Shown here piece after piece: positions 1 to 8,320 of a stretch of DNA of 37,692 bases. The notes under the pieces are model-generated. The model made no database searches. It was not told where the DNA came from and saw only the letters and a list, made by a program, of their open reading frames with translations. The position numbers and the translations under genes were made by a program. Origin of the DNA: Bacteroidales bacterium (lineage in GTDB: Bacteria; Bacteroidota; Bacteroidia; Bacteroidales; UBA932); contig JAFZIO010000013.1 in assembly GCA_017554335.1 (NCBI GenBank), positions 1 through 37,692 of the forward strand, given 5' to 3'. Position 1 is the first letter of the stretch. Each line of letters starts with the position of its first letter.

Positions 1-97
1 CGGTGAGGATCCACCTCTTCCCATACCGAACAGAGAAGTTAAGCTCACTAGCGCCGATGGTACTGCCCCACCAGGTGGGAGAGTAGGTAGCTGCCGC
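1..97 (+). rRNA. rrf: 5S ribosomal RNA, 3' part
   Basis: The first bases carry the conserved bacterial 5S core: CCGAACAGAGAAGTTAAGC near 24-42, GCGCCGATGGTACTG near 51-65, and the closing GGTGGGAGAGTAGGT near 76-90. The 5' end lies before the window, so the gene is partial. It should be the last gene of an rRNA operon whose 16S and 23S genes lie to the left. A terminator follows at once. The exact 3' end is uncertain by a few bases. Confidence 0.93.
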
Positions 98-103
98 TTT
101 TCG

Positions 104-140
104 AATGGCTCGTATCCTTACGGATGCGGGCCATTTTTTT
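104..140 (+). terminator. Rho-independent terminator of the rRNA operon
   Basis: A hairpin begins AATGGCTCGTATCC, has the loop TTAC, and returns as GGATGCGGGCCATT. It runs straight into a T-rich tract. It sits just after the 5S rRNA and before the next gene, as expected for the end of an rrn operon. Confidence 0.85.
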
Positions 141-174
141 TATTTTTGCCGGAAAATAGCTAATTTTACGTGTT

Positions 175-1044
175 ATGAAAAAGCTAGTTTTATTCTTGGC
201 GGCCATGGTGCTGCTGGCGGCGTGCTCCGCAACTGAGATTCGCGTAATGTCGTACAATATCCGTCTGGGCGTGGCGAAAGACGGAGACAATGCCTGGGAA
301 ATAAGGAAAGACGCTACTCCGGCGATGCTTCGCGATATACAGCCGGCTGTATTCGGCGTGCAGGAAGCGTATGATTTCCAGATCGACTACATTCTTGAGC
401 AATGTCCTGAGTATAGCGCAGTCGGCGTGGGACGTGATGACGGCGTCAGCAAGGGCGAGCACATGTCGGTATTCTACAATACGGACCGCCTGGAGCTGCT
501 GGACTGGGGAACATACTGGCTTTCCGAGACCCCCGATGTTCCGAGCTACGGCTGGGACGCCGCTTGCCGCCGCACCGCCACCTGGACTCTGCTCAAAGAC
601 AAGAACAGCGGCAAACAATTCTACTTCGTAAACACACACCTTGACCATAGAGGAAAACTTGCCCGCAAGAACGGACTGGCGCTCATATACAACAATATCC
701 AGGAGATGAATCCCAAGCACCTCCCCATGATTCTTACCGGAGACTTCAACGTGCTCCCGGATGACGAGTGCCTCACCGATCTCGGTAACCTCATGAACAG
801 CGCCCGCTTCTCCGCGGAAGATGCAGATACCATCGGCTCCTTCAACGGATTCGGCAAGAACGGATATTCAGATGCCGCCCCCACCATGGACGAAGAGACC
901 ATACTCAATACCCTCTGGCCCCTGGATTACATATACTACAGCGGCTTCGAAAAGTGCACTGCCTTTAAGGTCGTAACTACTACTTACAACGATCACCCTT
1001 TCATCTCCGACCACTATCCGGTATACGCCGACCTGGTGTTTTGA
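175..1044 (+). CDS. Endonuclease/exonuclease/phosphatase family lipoprotein
   Basis: This 289-aa protein starts with a lipoprotein signal (MKKLVLFLAAMVLLAAC, lipobox LAAC with Cys17), so it is probably exported and lipid-anchored. The mature part has the DNase I-like fold: MSYNIRLG near the start, QEAYDFQ with the metal-binding Glu, NTHLDHRG, TGDFNVLPDD with the catalytic Asp/Asn pair, and SDHYPVYADL at the end. Exported Bacteroidales members of this fold act as phosphodiesterases or phosphatases; the substrate cannot be read from the sequence. It stands alone between the rRNA terminator and a large gap. A weak TAATTTTAC box lies at 161-169, and no Shine-Dalgarno is seen. The fold is clear; nuclease versus phosphoesterase activity is open. 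Confidence 0.88.
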   Translation: MKKLVLFLAAMVLLAACSATEIRVMSYNIRLGVAKDGDNAWEIRKDATPAMLRDIQPAVFGVQEAYDFQIDYILEQCPEYSAVGVGRDDGVSKGEHMSVFYNTDRLELLDWGTYWLSETPDVPSYGWDAACRRTATWTLLKDKNSGKQFYFVNTHLDHRGKLARKNGLALIYNNIQEMNPKHLPMILTGDFNVLPDDECLTDLGNLMNSARFSAEDADTIGSFNGFGKNGYSDAAPTMDEETILNTLWPLDYIYYSGFEKCTAFKVVTTTYNDHPFISDHYPVYADLVF

Positions 1045-1117
1045 TAAACCAGATAAATTATTGAACAAAAACAGGTATCTGTAGAGGTCTTGTAGAGTCA
1101 AACACGGCAAATCTGTT

Positions 1118-1176
1118 AAGTTTTTACTCATCTTTACATTTTATTTGTTCCATTTTTACAAGCTGAGTAAAAACTT
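1118..1176. repeat. 13-bp perfect inverted repeat upstream of the SusC operon
   Basis: AAGTTTTTACTCA at 1118-1130 is matched exactly by its reverse complement TGAGTAAAAACTT at 1164-1176, with 33 bp between the arms. The right arm ends 4 bp before a promoter-like TAGCTTTGC box at 1181-1189. The pair could be an operator bound by a dimer on one face of the helix, or the stem of an RNA hairpin. Its presence is certain; its role is inference. Confidence 0.7.
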
Positions 1177-1180
1177 TGTC

Positions 1181-1189
1181 TAGCTTTGC
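1181..1189 (+). promoter_or_regulatory. Candidate promoter -7 box in the gap before susC
   Basis: TAGCTTTGC fits the Bacteroidetes -7 consensus TAnnTTTG. No clear TTTG -33 element is seen at 19-21 bp; TTTACA at 1155-1160 is the nearest candidate. Transcription would start near 1196 and run into the hairpin at 1268-1310, giving a short RNA or a leader upstream of susC. Confidence 0.45.
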
Positions 1190-1195
1190 ATCGGT

Positions 1196-1310
1196 CATTC
1201 TGACCTGTTAGTAGTCGTTAGTTTTAGTTAGTAGTGTGTACTGTATAAGTCACCTTCATTGTGGTCGTTACGGCGCCATCCAGTTCTTGGATCGCGCCGT
1301 AATGTTCTTT
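1196..1310 (+). ncRNA. Candidate small RNA or leader RNA upstream of susC
   Basis: The stretch of about 115 nt is bounded by the promoter-like box at 1181-1189 and a strong hairpin plus T-rich tail at 1268-1310. It has no convincing coding frame. It contains GTTAGTAGT twice (1207-1215 and 1227-1235). Small RNAs next to SusC/SusD loci are known in Bacteroides and some of them control the adjacent operon. This one would lie in the sense direction, ahead of the susC promoter at 1328-1360. It could instead be only the distal 3' end of the gene ending at 1044. No transcript evidence is available. Confidence 0.3.
1268..1310 (+). terminator. Terminator-like hairpin before the susC promoter
   Basis: TTACGGCGCCATCCA pairs with TTGGATCGCGCCGTAA around a short GTTC loop and is followed by TGTTCTTTT. 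It could end the transcript of the lipoprotein gene at 175-1044 (224 bp away) or a separate short RNA starting near 1196. It separates upstream transcription from the susC promoter. Confidence 0.65.
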
Positions 1311-1327
1311 TAATGAACAACGAATCC

Positions 1328-1360
1328 TTTTGCAATTTACTAATTCTTTCATTACATTTG
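1328..1360 (+). promoter_or_regulatory. Promoter of the SusC/SusD operon
   Basis: TTTTGC at 1328-1333 and TACATTTG at 1353-1360 are separated by 19 bp, which matches the Bacteroidetes primary-sigma promoter (-33 TTTG, -7 TAnnTTTG) almost exactly. The start site should be near 1366, leaving a leader of under 20 nt before the ATG at 1384. It is the best-formed promoter in the window and suggests strong basal transcription. Confidence 0.75.
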
Positions 1361-1383
1361 CGTGTTAACAGTAGTAGTGTTGT

Positions 1384-4300
1384 ATGTCGTTAATCAAAGG
1401 GTTATTTCCAAAACTCCTGATACTGGCCGTATTGCTGGCAGTGATTGCGCCTCCTGTACAGGCGCAGAACACCCGCCAGGTAAAGGGCGTCGTGTATGAC
1501 GAAGCAGGAGAACCCTTCCCGGGTGTAATCATCATAAACCGCAAGCTAAAGCTCGTCGCCACTACTGACGTGGACGGCAAATTCTCACTTGACAAGGTCC
1601 CCGTCAGCGCAGTACTCACTGCCGAAATGATGGGATACGTAACCCAGGAAATAAAAGTCGCCGACATAAAGAAAGAACTCAAGATATTCCTGCAGCCCGA
1701 CACCCAGGTCCTGGAAGAATCGGTGGTTACCGGTATCTTCACACGCCGCAAGGACAGTTTTACCGGGTCGGTACAGTCGATGACAAGCGAAGATATAAAG
1801 AGGGTATCCAACAGCAATGTGGTTGAATCGCTGAAGAACCTCGACCCGTCCCTCCTTATCCTGGACAACCTGGAAGCAGGTTCCAACCCCAACGCAATGG
1901 CGTCCATGCAGATCCGTGGCGCCTCCACCCTTGCGGCCGAGACCTCCAACCTCAAGAGCAACTTTCTCGCCAAGGCCAACCAGCCGCTGTTCATCCTCGA
2001 CGGCTTCGAGACCACGCTGGAGAAGGTGACAGATATGGACATGAACCGTGTCCAGAGCATAACTATCCTTAAGGACGCCTCCGCCAAGGCAATCTACGGT
2101 TCCAAGGGCGCCAACGGCGTCATAGTAATAGAGACCAAGGCCCTCACCAACGACAAAAGCCGCGTCACCTACAACGGCAGCCTCTCTATCGAAGCTCCGG
2201 ATCTCACTAGCTACAACCTCTGCAACTCTCTGGAGAAGCTGGAAGTAGAAAGGCGCGAAGGCTACTACGTGAAAGACGACTCCTTTGAGACCATTGCCAG
2301 GCAGGCCCTGTACAACGAGCGCCTCAAGAAGGCCATGGAAGGCCAGGATACTTACTGGCTCTCCAAACCCTTGCGTCTCGGAATAGGCCAGAAGCATTCC
2401 GTCAGCGTAGAACTCGGATCCAAGGAGCTGAAAGCTCTCGCTACGTTCTCTTACAACGACACCCAGGGCGCTATGAAAGGCTCCTACAGAGACGTCATCT
2501 CCGGCAACGTGAACGTGGCCTACAGACGCGGTGGCTGGACATTCCGGAACATTATGAGCATATCTCACATGAACAGCTCCGAGTCTCCCTGGGGCAGCTT
2601 CAGCGAGTATGCGGCTCTCAACCCGTACCTGACACCTTACGACGAGGAAGGCAAGCTCAAGAAGGTGCTTCAGACAAAGGAGTATACATACAATGGCGTC
2701 AAGGCCTCCTTCGGCCTGGTGACAAACCCTATGTACAACGCCACCATCGGCACCACAGATACCAGCCAGTATCTTGCCATCTCCGACAACTTCTACGCTG
2801 AGTATCAGTTCCTTAAGTTCCTCCGGATGGTGGCTCGCTTCGGTATCGACTCTCAGAAGACACGTACGGACGAGTTCAAGCCCGGGCAACATACCGACTT
2901 CTACGACACCAACGAGATCCTCCGGCGGGGCAGCTACGAGCAGTCGAACGGCAGCTATACTACATATTCGGGGGACGTCTCTGCACAGCTCAATCACAAT
3001 ATCGCCGGCAAGCACGACCTGTTCGCCACGCTCGACTGGAGCATCTCCCAGACTAACTACGAGGAAATCGTCAACTACACGGAGGGCTTCCCCAACAGCA
3101 ACATGAAGAGCATCACCTTCGCCCGCCAGTACGCCACGGATATGGTGCCCACCGGCAGCGACGGTCTCAACAGAAACCTGGGAGCACTGGCCACCGCCGG
3201 ATACAGTTACGACAACCGCTATATGGCGGACGCCACCATCAAGGGCAGCGCCTCATCGGTCTTCGGAACCAAGAACCACTGGGGCCTTTTCTGGAGCGGC
3301 GGTCTCGCCTGGAACATCCACAACGAGCGCTGGATGAAGGATAACGTCAGCTGGATCACCCAGTTGAAGCTCAGGGCGAGCATGGGCTCCTCCGGAAACC
3401 AGAATTACACCAGCAACGTGGCCCTGCCGGTGTATACCTATTATTCTTCCGCATACTATAACGGCTTCACCGGAGCCGCCCTGGCGAATATGGCCAACCC
3501 CAATCTGGGATGGGAAGAGAAGATGGACTACAACGTGGGCATCGACTTCCGCACGCGTACACTGAACGTAATCCTGGACGCCTACATTGCCGATACGCAG
3601 AACCTTGTGTTTTCCAGGACCATCCTGCCATCCACTGGCTTCACCTATACCAACGACAATCTGGGCAAGGTGCGCAACAAGGGCCTGGAGGCCAGCGTAA
3701 GCTGGACGTTCTACCGCAAGGGGGCGTCGTACATCAGCCTGTTCGGCAAGACCGCCATCAACGACAACCGCGTGCTCGAAATCTCCGACGTCCTCAAGGC
3801 CTACAACGAGCAGCAGCAGGCGCGCGCGAAGGAAGCCGGAACGGCAGAGCCCGTAATCCAGTACTACGACGGCATGCCGCTGCACTCGATCTGGGCGGTC
3901 CGCTCCCTCGGAATCAGCTCCGACCAGGGCGACGAGGTCTTCCTGAACCGTAACGGCGACATAACCACCACCTGGAACCCTGCCGACCTGGTCAACTGCG
4001 GCTCCTCCGACCCTCTGTTCAACGGCAACTTCGGCATTAACGGAGAGGTCAAGGGCTTCGGTTTCAGCCTCACCGCCACTTTCTACGGCGGAGGCTACCT
4101 GTACAACAGCACGCTGCTTAACAAGGTAGAAAACACCACCCTGGAGACCAACGTAGACAGGAGGGTATTCAGCGGTCGCTGGGCCAAGGCCGGCGACATC
4201 GCACCTTTTAAATCCCCGAAGGGGGTAAATTCCGTCACGAAGGCCACCAGCCGTTTCGTCCAGAAGAACGAAGTGCTGAATCTCTCATCGGCAACCCTGT

Positions 4301-4464
4301 ACTACGAGGTTCCCCTGCGTCTCATTAAGGACCTCAAACTCAGCCGCCTGAGGTTAAGTCTGTATACCAACGACATATTCACATTCTCTTCCATAGAGAT
4401 TGAGAGGGGTACTTCCTATCCCTATGCCAGAAAGTTTTCCTTTAGTATAAATGCCTCATTCTGA
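1384..4464 (+). CDS. SusC/RagA-family TonB-linked outer-membrane transporter
   Basis: The protein has 1026 aa, usual for the family. A signal peptide ends near VQA at residue 27. A carboxypeptidase-regulatory-like beta domain follows (about 32-110, VKGVVYDEAGEPFPGV), then the TonB plug (about 115-255, with QIRGAST, FILDGFE, ILKDASAKAIYGSKGANGVIVIET). The rest is the 22-strand barrel, ending in aromatic Phe as outer-membrane barrels do (FSFSINASF). SusC forms the channel and SusD the lid of an energised importer. With no glycoside hydrolase in the operon but metalloprotease genes downstream, a peptide or glycopeptide substrate is a reasonable inference, as for RagA/RagB of Porphyromonas. The last 13 bases overlap an upstream in-frame ATG of the SusD frame, so the two genes are tightly linked. 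Confidence 0.97.
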   Translation: MSLIKGLFPKLLILAVLLAVIAPPVQAQNTRQVKGVVYDEAGEPFPGVIIINRKLKLVATTDVDGKFSLDKVPVSAVLTAEMMGYVTQEIKVADIKKELKIFLQPDTQVLEESVVTGIFTRRKDSFTGSVQSMTSEDIKRVSNSNVVESLKNLDPSLLILDNLEAGSNPNAMASMQIRGASTLAAETSNLKSNFLAKANQPLFILDGFETTLEKVTDMDMNRVQSITILKDASAKAIYGSKGANGVIVIETKALTNDKSRVTYNGSLSIEAPDLTSYNLCNSLEKLEVERREGYYVKDDSFETIARQALYNERLKKAMEGQDTYWLSKPLRLGIGQKHSVSVELGSKELKALATFSYNDTQGAMKGSYRDVISGNVNVAYRRGGWTFRNIMSISHMNSSESPWGSFSEYAALNPYLTPYDEEGKLKKVLQTKEYTYNGVKASFGLVTNPMYNATIGTTDTSQYLAISDNFYAEYQFLKFLRMVARFGIDSQKTRTDEFKPGQHTDFYDTNEILRRGSYEQSNGSYTTYSGDVSAQLNHNIAGKHDLFATLDWSISQTNYEEIVNYTEGFPNSNMKSITFARQYATDMVPTGSDGLNRNLGALATAGYSYDNRYMADATIKGSASSVFGTKNHWGLFWSGGLAWNIHNERWMKDNVSWITQLKLRASMGSSGNQNYTSNVALPVYTYYSSAYYNGFTGAALANMANPNLGWEEKMDYNVGIDFRTRTLNVILDAYIADTQNLVFSRTILPSTGFTYTNDNLGKVRNKGLEASVSWTFYRKGASYISLFGKTAINDNRVLEISDVLKAYNEQQQARAKEAGTAEPVIQYYDGMPLHSIWAVRSLGISSDQGDEVFLNRNGDITTTWNPADLVNCGSSDPLFNGNFGINGEVKGFGFSLTATFYGGGYLYNSTLLNKVENTTLETNVDRRVFSGRWAKAGDIAPFKSPKGVNSVTKATSRFVQKNEVLNLSSATLYYEVPLRLIKDLKLSRLRLSLYTNDIFTFSSIEIERGTSYPYARKFSFSINASF

Positions 4465-4471
4465 TAGTATT

Positions 4472-5992
4472 ATGATTAAGACGATAAAGAAACTGGCATT
4501 TTTGCTCATAGCTCTGGCAGCTCTCCTGTCATGCAACAAGTGGCTGGAAGCCACATCATCCACCCAGGTCTCCGACGCTACACTCTTCTCTTCCAGGAGC
4601 GGCTTCCAGGATGCGCTCTGCGGCGTATATATCAGTATGGGCGAGGAGGCGGAGTACGGAGCCATGTGGACCTGGTTCGTAAACGAACTTGCCTACGGGC
4701 CTTATGCCCAGCAGTTCAGCAACCTGTTTACCGCCATCCAGAACCATGAATGGGAAGGCACATACGTGAATCCGCTTATCGCACGTATGTGGCAGGCAGG
4801 ATATTATTCCATTGCAAACATCAACAAGGTGCTGTTTGAGCTGGATGCAAAGCCGGATGTGGTAACCGACAAGACCGAATGGAACCTGATGAAGGGCGAG
4901 CTGCTGGCTCTCCGGGCATACATCCACTTCGACCTTATGCGTATGTTCGGCCTGGCTCAGCTAAAGGAAGGGGATTACGACAAATACACCGTGCCGTACG
5001 TTACCACCTACGACAAGGAGCCGACGCCTCAGCGGACCTACCGTGAAACGCTGGAGCTGCTGGAGGGAGATCTGAATGAGGCAATAGAGCTTCTTGCCGA
5101 CGATCCCGTCCGCGGGAACGCCTCCGATGCCTGGATGGCCAACGCCAACGCCGACGGTTTCTGGGACGCCCGCGACAAGCGAATGAATTATTTTGCCGCC
5201 AAGGCCCTCAAGGCTCGTGTGCTGCTGTTCCGGAACGACCTTGACGCTGCTGCAGCTGCCGCGCAGGCGGTTATCGATGAAGCTACTGCCGCTCAGGCCT
5301 ACAAATGGGTGGACGCCGAGGCGATGACCAAGGCCACCTCCAACGACGAAATAGACTGGACCTTCTCTTCCGAGCAGCTGTTCTGCCTGGAGGTAACGGG
5401 CCTGCAGTCGCTGACAGACCTCTATATTTTCAATGTGCTCGGCAGTGGATCTTCTTCGATTCTGGTCGACAAGAATGTCGCGGACCTTTCGCTGTACAAT
5501 ACGGCCACCATCGCCGCCGCCGAAGACATCCGGGGGCCTGCACTGATGCTGAAATTCTTCGGCAACCAGTATCGTTCATACAAGTATTACAACAATTCCT
5601 CATACTACACTGGATACAGGAACCGCGTGCCGATGATCAAAATTTCGGAGATGTATATGATCATCGCCGAGGTTGCTGCGGAAAAAGGTGTTCAGGAGAC
5701 TTTGTTCCAGGCCCTTAGCGAGGTCCGGAGCCACAGGGGGATCCAGGACCCGTCTCCTGTCAACGCAGATCCGGATTTTGCCAGTCGCAACGCATGGCTT
5801 TCCGGGGTGCTTATGGAATATGTAAGGGAATTCTACGGGGAGAGCATAGCTTATTATGCGGCCAGACGTATACCCGGAAAGGCGCAGTATTGGATTAATA
5901 TCGATAAGGACTGGCTGTCCAGAATGCACTCGCTCACGCCCTATCCTTATCCCACCGACGAAGTATCTTACGGAAGACATCAGGACTTATGA
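4472..5992 (+). CDS. SusD/RagB-family substrate-binding lipoprotein
   Basis: I place the start at 4472 (MIKTIKKLAFLLIALAALLSC) rather than the in-frame ATG at 4451, because it gives a clean lipoprotein signal with lipobox LLSC and begins just after the susC stop. The 506-aa protein has the RagB/SusD pattern: N-terminal KWLEATSSTQVSDATLFSS, the TPR-like section with ELLALRAYIHFDLMRMFG, and a C-terminal section with MIKISEMYMIIAEVAA and SEVRSHRGI. It would sit on the cell surface as the lid of the SusC channel and bind the incoming ligand. The stop overlaps the start of the next gene, which suggests translational coupling. Confidence 0.95.
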   Translation: MIKTIKKLAFLLIALAALLSCNKWLEATSSTQVSDATLFSSRSGFQDALCGVYISMGEEAEYGAMWTWFVNELAYGPYAQQFSNLFTAIQNHEWEGTYVNPLIARMWQAGYYSIANINKVLFELDAKPDVVTDKTEWNLMKGELLALRAYIHFDLMRMFGLAQLKEGDYDKYTVPYVTTYDKEPTPQRTYRETLELLEGDLNEAIELLADDPVRGNASDAWMANANADGFWDARDKRMNYFAAKALKARVLLFRNDLDAAAAAAQAVIDEATAAQAYKWVDAEAMTKATSNDEIDWTFSSEQLFCLEVTGLQSLTDLYIFNVLGSGSSSILVDKNVADLSLYNTATIAAAEDIRGPALMLKFFGNQYRSYKYYNNSSYYTGYRNRVPMIKISEMYMIIAEVAAEKGVQETLFQALSEVRSHRGIQDPSPVNADPDFASRNAWLSGVLMEYVREFYGESIAYYAARRIPGKAQYWINIDKDWLSRMHSLTPYPYPTDEVSYGRHQDL

Positions 5993-6783
5993 AACGGTTA
6001 TACTACTTCATATTAATAGTTGCGGCGGCCGCGACCTGCCTGTCCTGCGAGAAGAGCGAGATTCAGACTTTCAAGGTGGAAGACTGCTCCGTTTCGTTCA
6101 GGGGAATAGAGAATTCCTTCTCCATGCGAGGGTGGACGGAGGATTACAAGGACCTTTACATCCCCGTTATGATGCTGGGCATTCCCGTCGATTACGACAG
6201 GGAGATAACGCTCGACATCCGGGATTCCATTGCCACCTCCGCAGATTACCAGGTGCTTTCATCCGTGGTGAAAGCCGGAGAGCTGAAGACCGATATAGTT
6301 GTGCGCGCAAAGCGGTTGCCGGACGACGTGGAGCAAAAGGTAATCGTCATGAGCATTATCCCCAATGATTATTTCCGGGCCGGACTTCCTGCATATCAGA
6401 AGGCTATAGTTAAATGGACCAATTCCTACGCCAGGCCCGTGCCTGACGTGTGGAAGAACTGGTACCTGTACATCAGTACGGGATACAGCAAGAACCTGCA
6501 TAAAATCCTGGTAGAGGAATACGGAGACGAAATCGACTTCTGCGTCAGGCGGAAAGGGGACGTCACCCCGGAGAACGGCCTTATTTACAAAGACCCCACC
6601 TGGTGGAGTGCGCTCAACAAACGCGTGCGCGAGATAGTCCGCGACCACGACCTGGCAAATCCGGAGAATCCCTATATGCACAGCGAGGATTATGAGGACT
6701 ATCCCAATTCCTCTACTCCCGTAGGCCAGGGCAAAAAGCCCGCCGTGCTCCCTACTATTTACTCAACCTTAGTGTCGCTATGA
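5989..6783 (+). CDS. DUF4843-type lipoprotein of a SusCD locus
   Basis: This 264-aa protein has a lipoprotein signal (MKRLYYFILIVAAAATCLSC, Cys20). It has the beta-rich pattern of DUF4843 proteins: VSFRG near the start, a central YDREITLDI with ADYQVLSSVVKAGE, then IVRAKR-like strands, and a C-terminal part with conserved Trp and Tyr. DUF4843 proteins are usually found directly after susCD and are thought to be surface ligand-binding accessories; no activity is established. Here it overlaps susD by 4 bp (ATGA) and the next gene by 4 bp. The family call is by pattern and gene order. Confidence 0.75.
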   Translation: MKRLYYFILIVAAAATCLSCEKSEIQTFKVEDCSVSFRGIENSFSMRGWTEDYKDLYIPVMMLGIPVDYDREITLDIRDSIATSADYQVLSSVVKAGELKTDIVVRAKRLPDDVEQKVIVMSIIPNDYFRAGLPAYQKAIVKWTNSYARPVPDVWKNWYLYISTGYSKNLHKILVEEYGDEIDFCVRRKGDVTPENGLIYKDPTWWSALNKRVREIVRDHDLANPENPYMHSEDYEDYPNSSTPVGQGKKPAVLPTIYSTLVSL

Positions 6784-8318
6784 TGAAGAGGCTCGCCATA
6801 ATTATCATTCCGCTTGTGCTCATGATAGCCTGCTATCAGGATCTGAGCACGGAGGCGTACAGGGAGCTCCCCGATATCGAAATCCTCGGAGTCCCCGATA
6901 CGCTGGAGACCTTCTACGGGGAGGAGATAGTCTTGCACGCAATTGCGACGCTGGACGGGAATGCGTACGGCAACTTCGACTATGAATGGGCCATCGACCT
7001 CAAGCCGGGTAACAACAAAGACAGGATGAGCATCTCGGAGACCGCCGACGTGTCCTACCGAGTGGCCAACCAACCCAACGAGTCCCCCTACTGCCTGTCG
7101 CTGACGGTGTCCGACCCCGAAAGCGGCCTGTCCAGGACGGTCTTTTGCCATGTGTACGTGCGCTCTTCACTCGGCGAGGGGCTCCTGGTCGCCCACACCC
7201 GCGACGGCGGCAAGACGTCGGACTTCGACCTCCTGGCCAACAAATTCGTGACCTACGGCTACACGAGCGACGTTCCCCGCTACACCAGAAACATCTACGA
7301 GCTGGCCAACGGCAAGCCTCTGGAGGGGACGGTCAACGCCGTGCTCCCGGTGGTGCGGTCCGACGGCGCGGTATATAACGAAACGTATATTTTGGCGGGT
7401 ACCGACGAGCATCTGCTTGCCCTTGACCCCCTGACCTTTACGGTCGCCAAGCAGGACGGTGCCCTGTTCAACGGCTTCAAGGAGCCCACCTTCGAGGTGC
7501 ACAACCTCATCAACTACGGCCAGGTAATGACTGCGGCGCAGATAAACGGCAAGCTGTGGCTGAACATCTGCCATACCAACAATATATTCAACGTCGCCGG
7601 CTACAGCGGCATCCCTTCGGATGTCTTCACTCCGACCAACGTGGGCTACTGTTATGCGGTTCAGCAGAGCGACGTCGCATTCTTCCATGAAGAGCAGGGC
7701 AAGTTCTATTACATGCACGCCCAGTTCTCCGGATACAGCAGCTTTGCTCTGGTAACAGACCTTATAGGAGCCAACCTTGCCGGGGGCAAGTCTCTCTGGG
7801 CCGGCGCTGGCAAGGAGGGACGCTGTGCCTTCCTGATAGAGGATGCGGGAGGCAACCACCATATGGTTTATCTGCACCCCAGTGACAAGGAGATGATTCA
7901 TTATGCGCTGGAACCGGCTCAGTGGCTTCCCGGAGCCAAATACTTTGCCCTCTGCGACAATACCGACATGGCCTTCATGGCAACGGACAGCAAGGTCGCT
8001 TCCGTTACCGTTATAGGCGGCAGCCCGGTGTATAGAGAAATCAACTGGAAGCCCGATAACAAGAATGAGGTGATAACCGGAATAAAGTTCTATACCCAGG
8101 GATGGTACGGAACCCACGGCTTCGATTATAACACCTATACTTTCCCGCTAGCAACCAACAGGATGCAGATTATGATCTTCACCTATAACGAGTCTACGGG
8201 AGAAGGCAAGATATACCTCAGGCCGTTCAACGTGAGTACGGGCCTCTTTACATTCAAAGATAATGGCGTTTATGGCGGATTCGGAAGGATAACCGCCGTG
8301 GCATCGACATTCAGATAG
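6780..8318 (+). CDS. PKD-like family lipoprotein
   Basis: The 512-aa protein begins MMKRLAIIIIPLVLMIAC, a lipoprotein signal with Cys18; the second ATG at 6783 is an equally possible start. Residues about 30-125 look like a PKD-type beta sandwich (FYGEEIVLHAIATLDG, FDYEWAIDL, YCLSLTVSDPESGLSRTV). The rest resembles a repeat-strand, propeller-like domain with recurring short hydrophobic strands (LLAGTDEHLLALDP-type, FYYMHAQFSGYSSFAL). Such PKD-like lipoproteins typically follow DUF4843 proteins in SusCD loci that also encode zinc-dependent metalloproteases. It is probably surface-exposed and ligand-binding. It overlaps the previous gene by 4 bp and ends 2 bp before the protease gene. Confidence 0.75.
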   Translation: MMKRLAIIIIPLVLMIACYQDLSTEAYRELPDIEILGVPDTLETFYGEEIVLHAIATLDGNAYGNFDYEWAIDLKPGNNKDRMSISETADVSYRVANQPNESPYCLSLTVSDPESGLSRTVFCHVYVRSSLGEGLLVAHTRDGGKTSDFDLLANKFVTYGYTSDVPRYTRNIYELANGKPLEGTVNAVLPVVRSDGAVYNETYILAGTDEHLLALDPLTFTVAKQDGALFNGFKEPTFEVHNLINYGQVMTAAQINGKLWLNICHTNNIFNVAGYSGIPSDVFTPTNVGYCYAVQQSDVAFFHEEQGKFYYMHAQFSGYSSFALVTDLIGANLAGGKSLWAGAGKEGRCAFLIEDAGGNHHMVYLHPSDKEMIHYALEPAQWLPGAKYFALCDNTDMAFMATDSKVASVTVIGGSPVYREINWKPDNKNEVITGIKFYTQGWYGTHGFDYNTYTFPLATNRMQIMIFTYNESTGEGKIYLRPFNVSTGLFTFKDNGVYGGFGRITAVASTFR

Positions 8319-8320
8319 GC

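Noticed and set aside
1207-1235. GTTAGTAGT repeats as a CRISPR or iteron array
   Set aside because: Only two copies exist, spaced 20 bp apart, with no regular spacer length and no cas or rep gene nearby.
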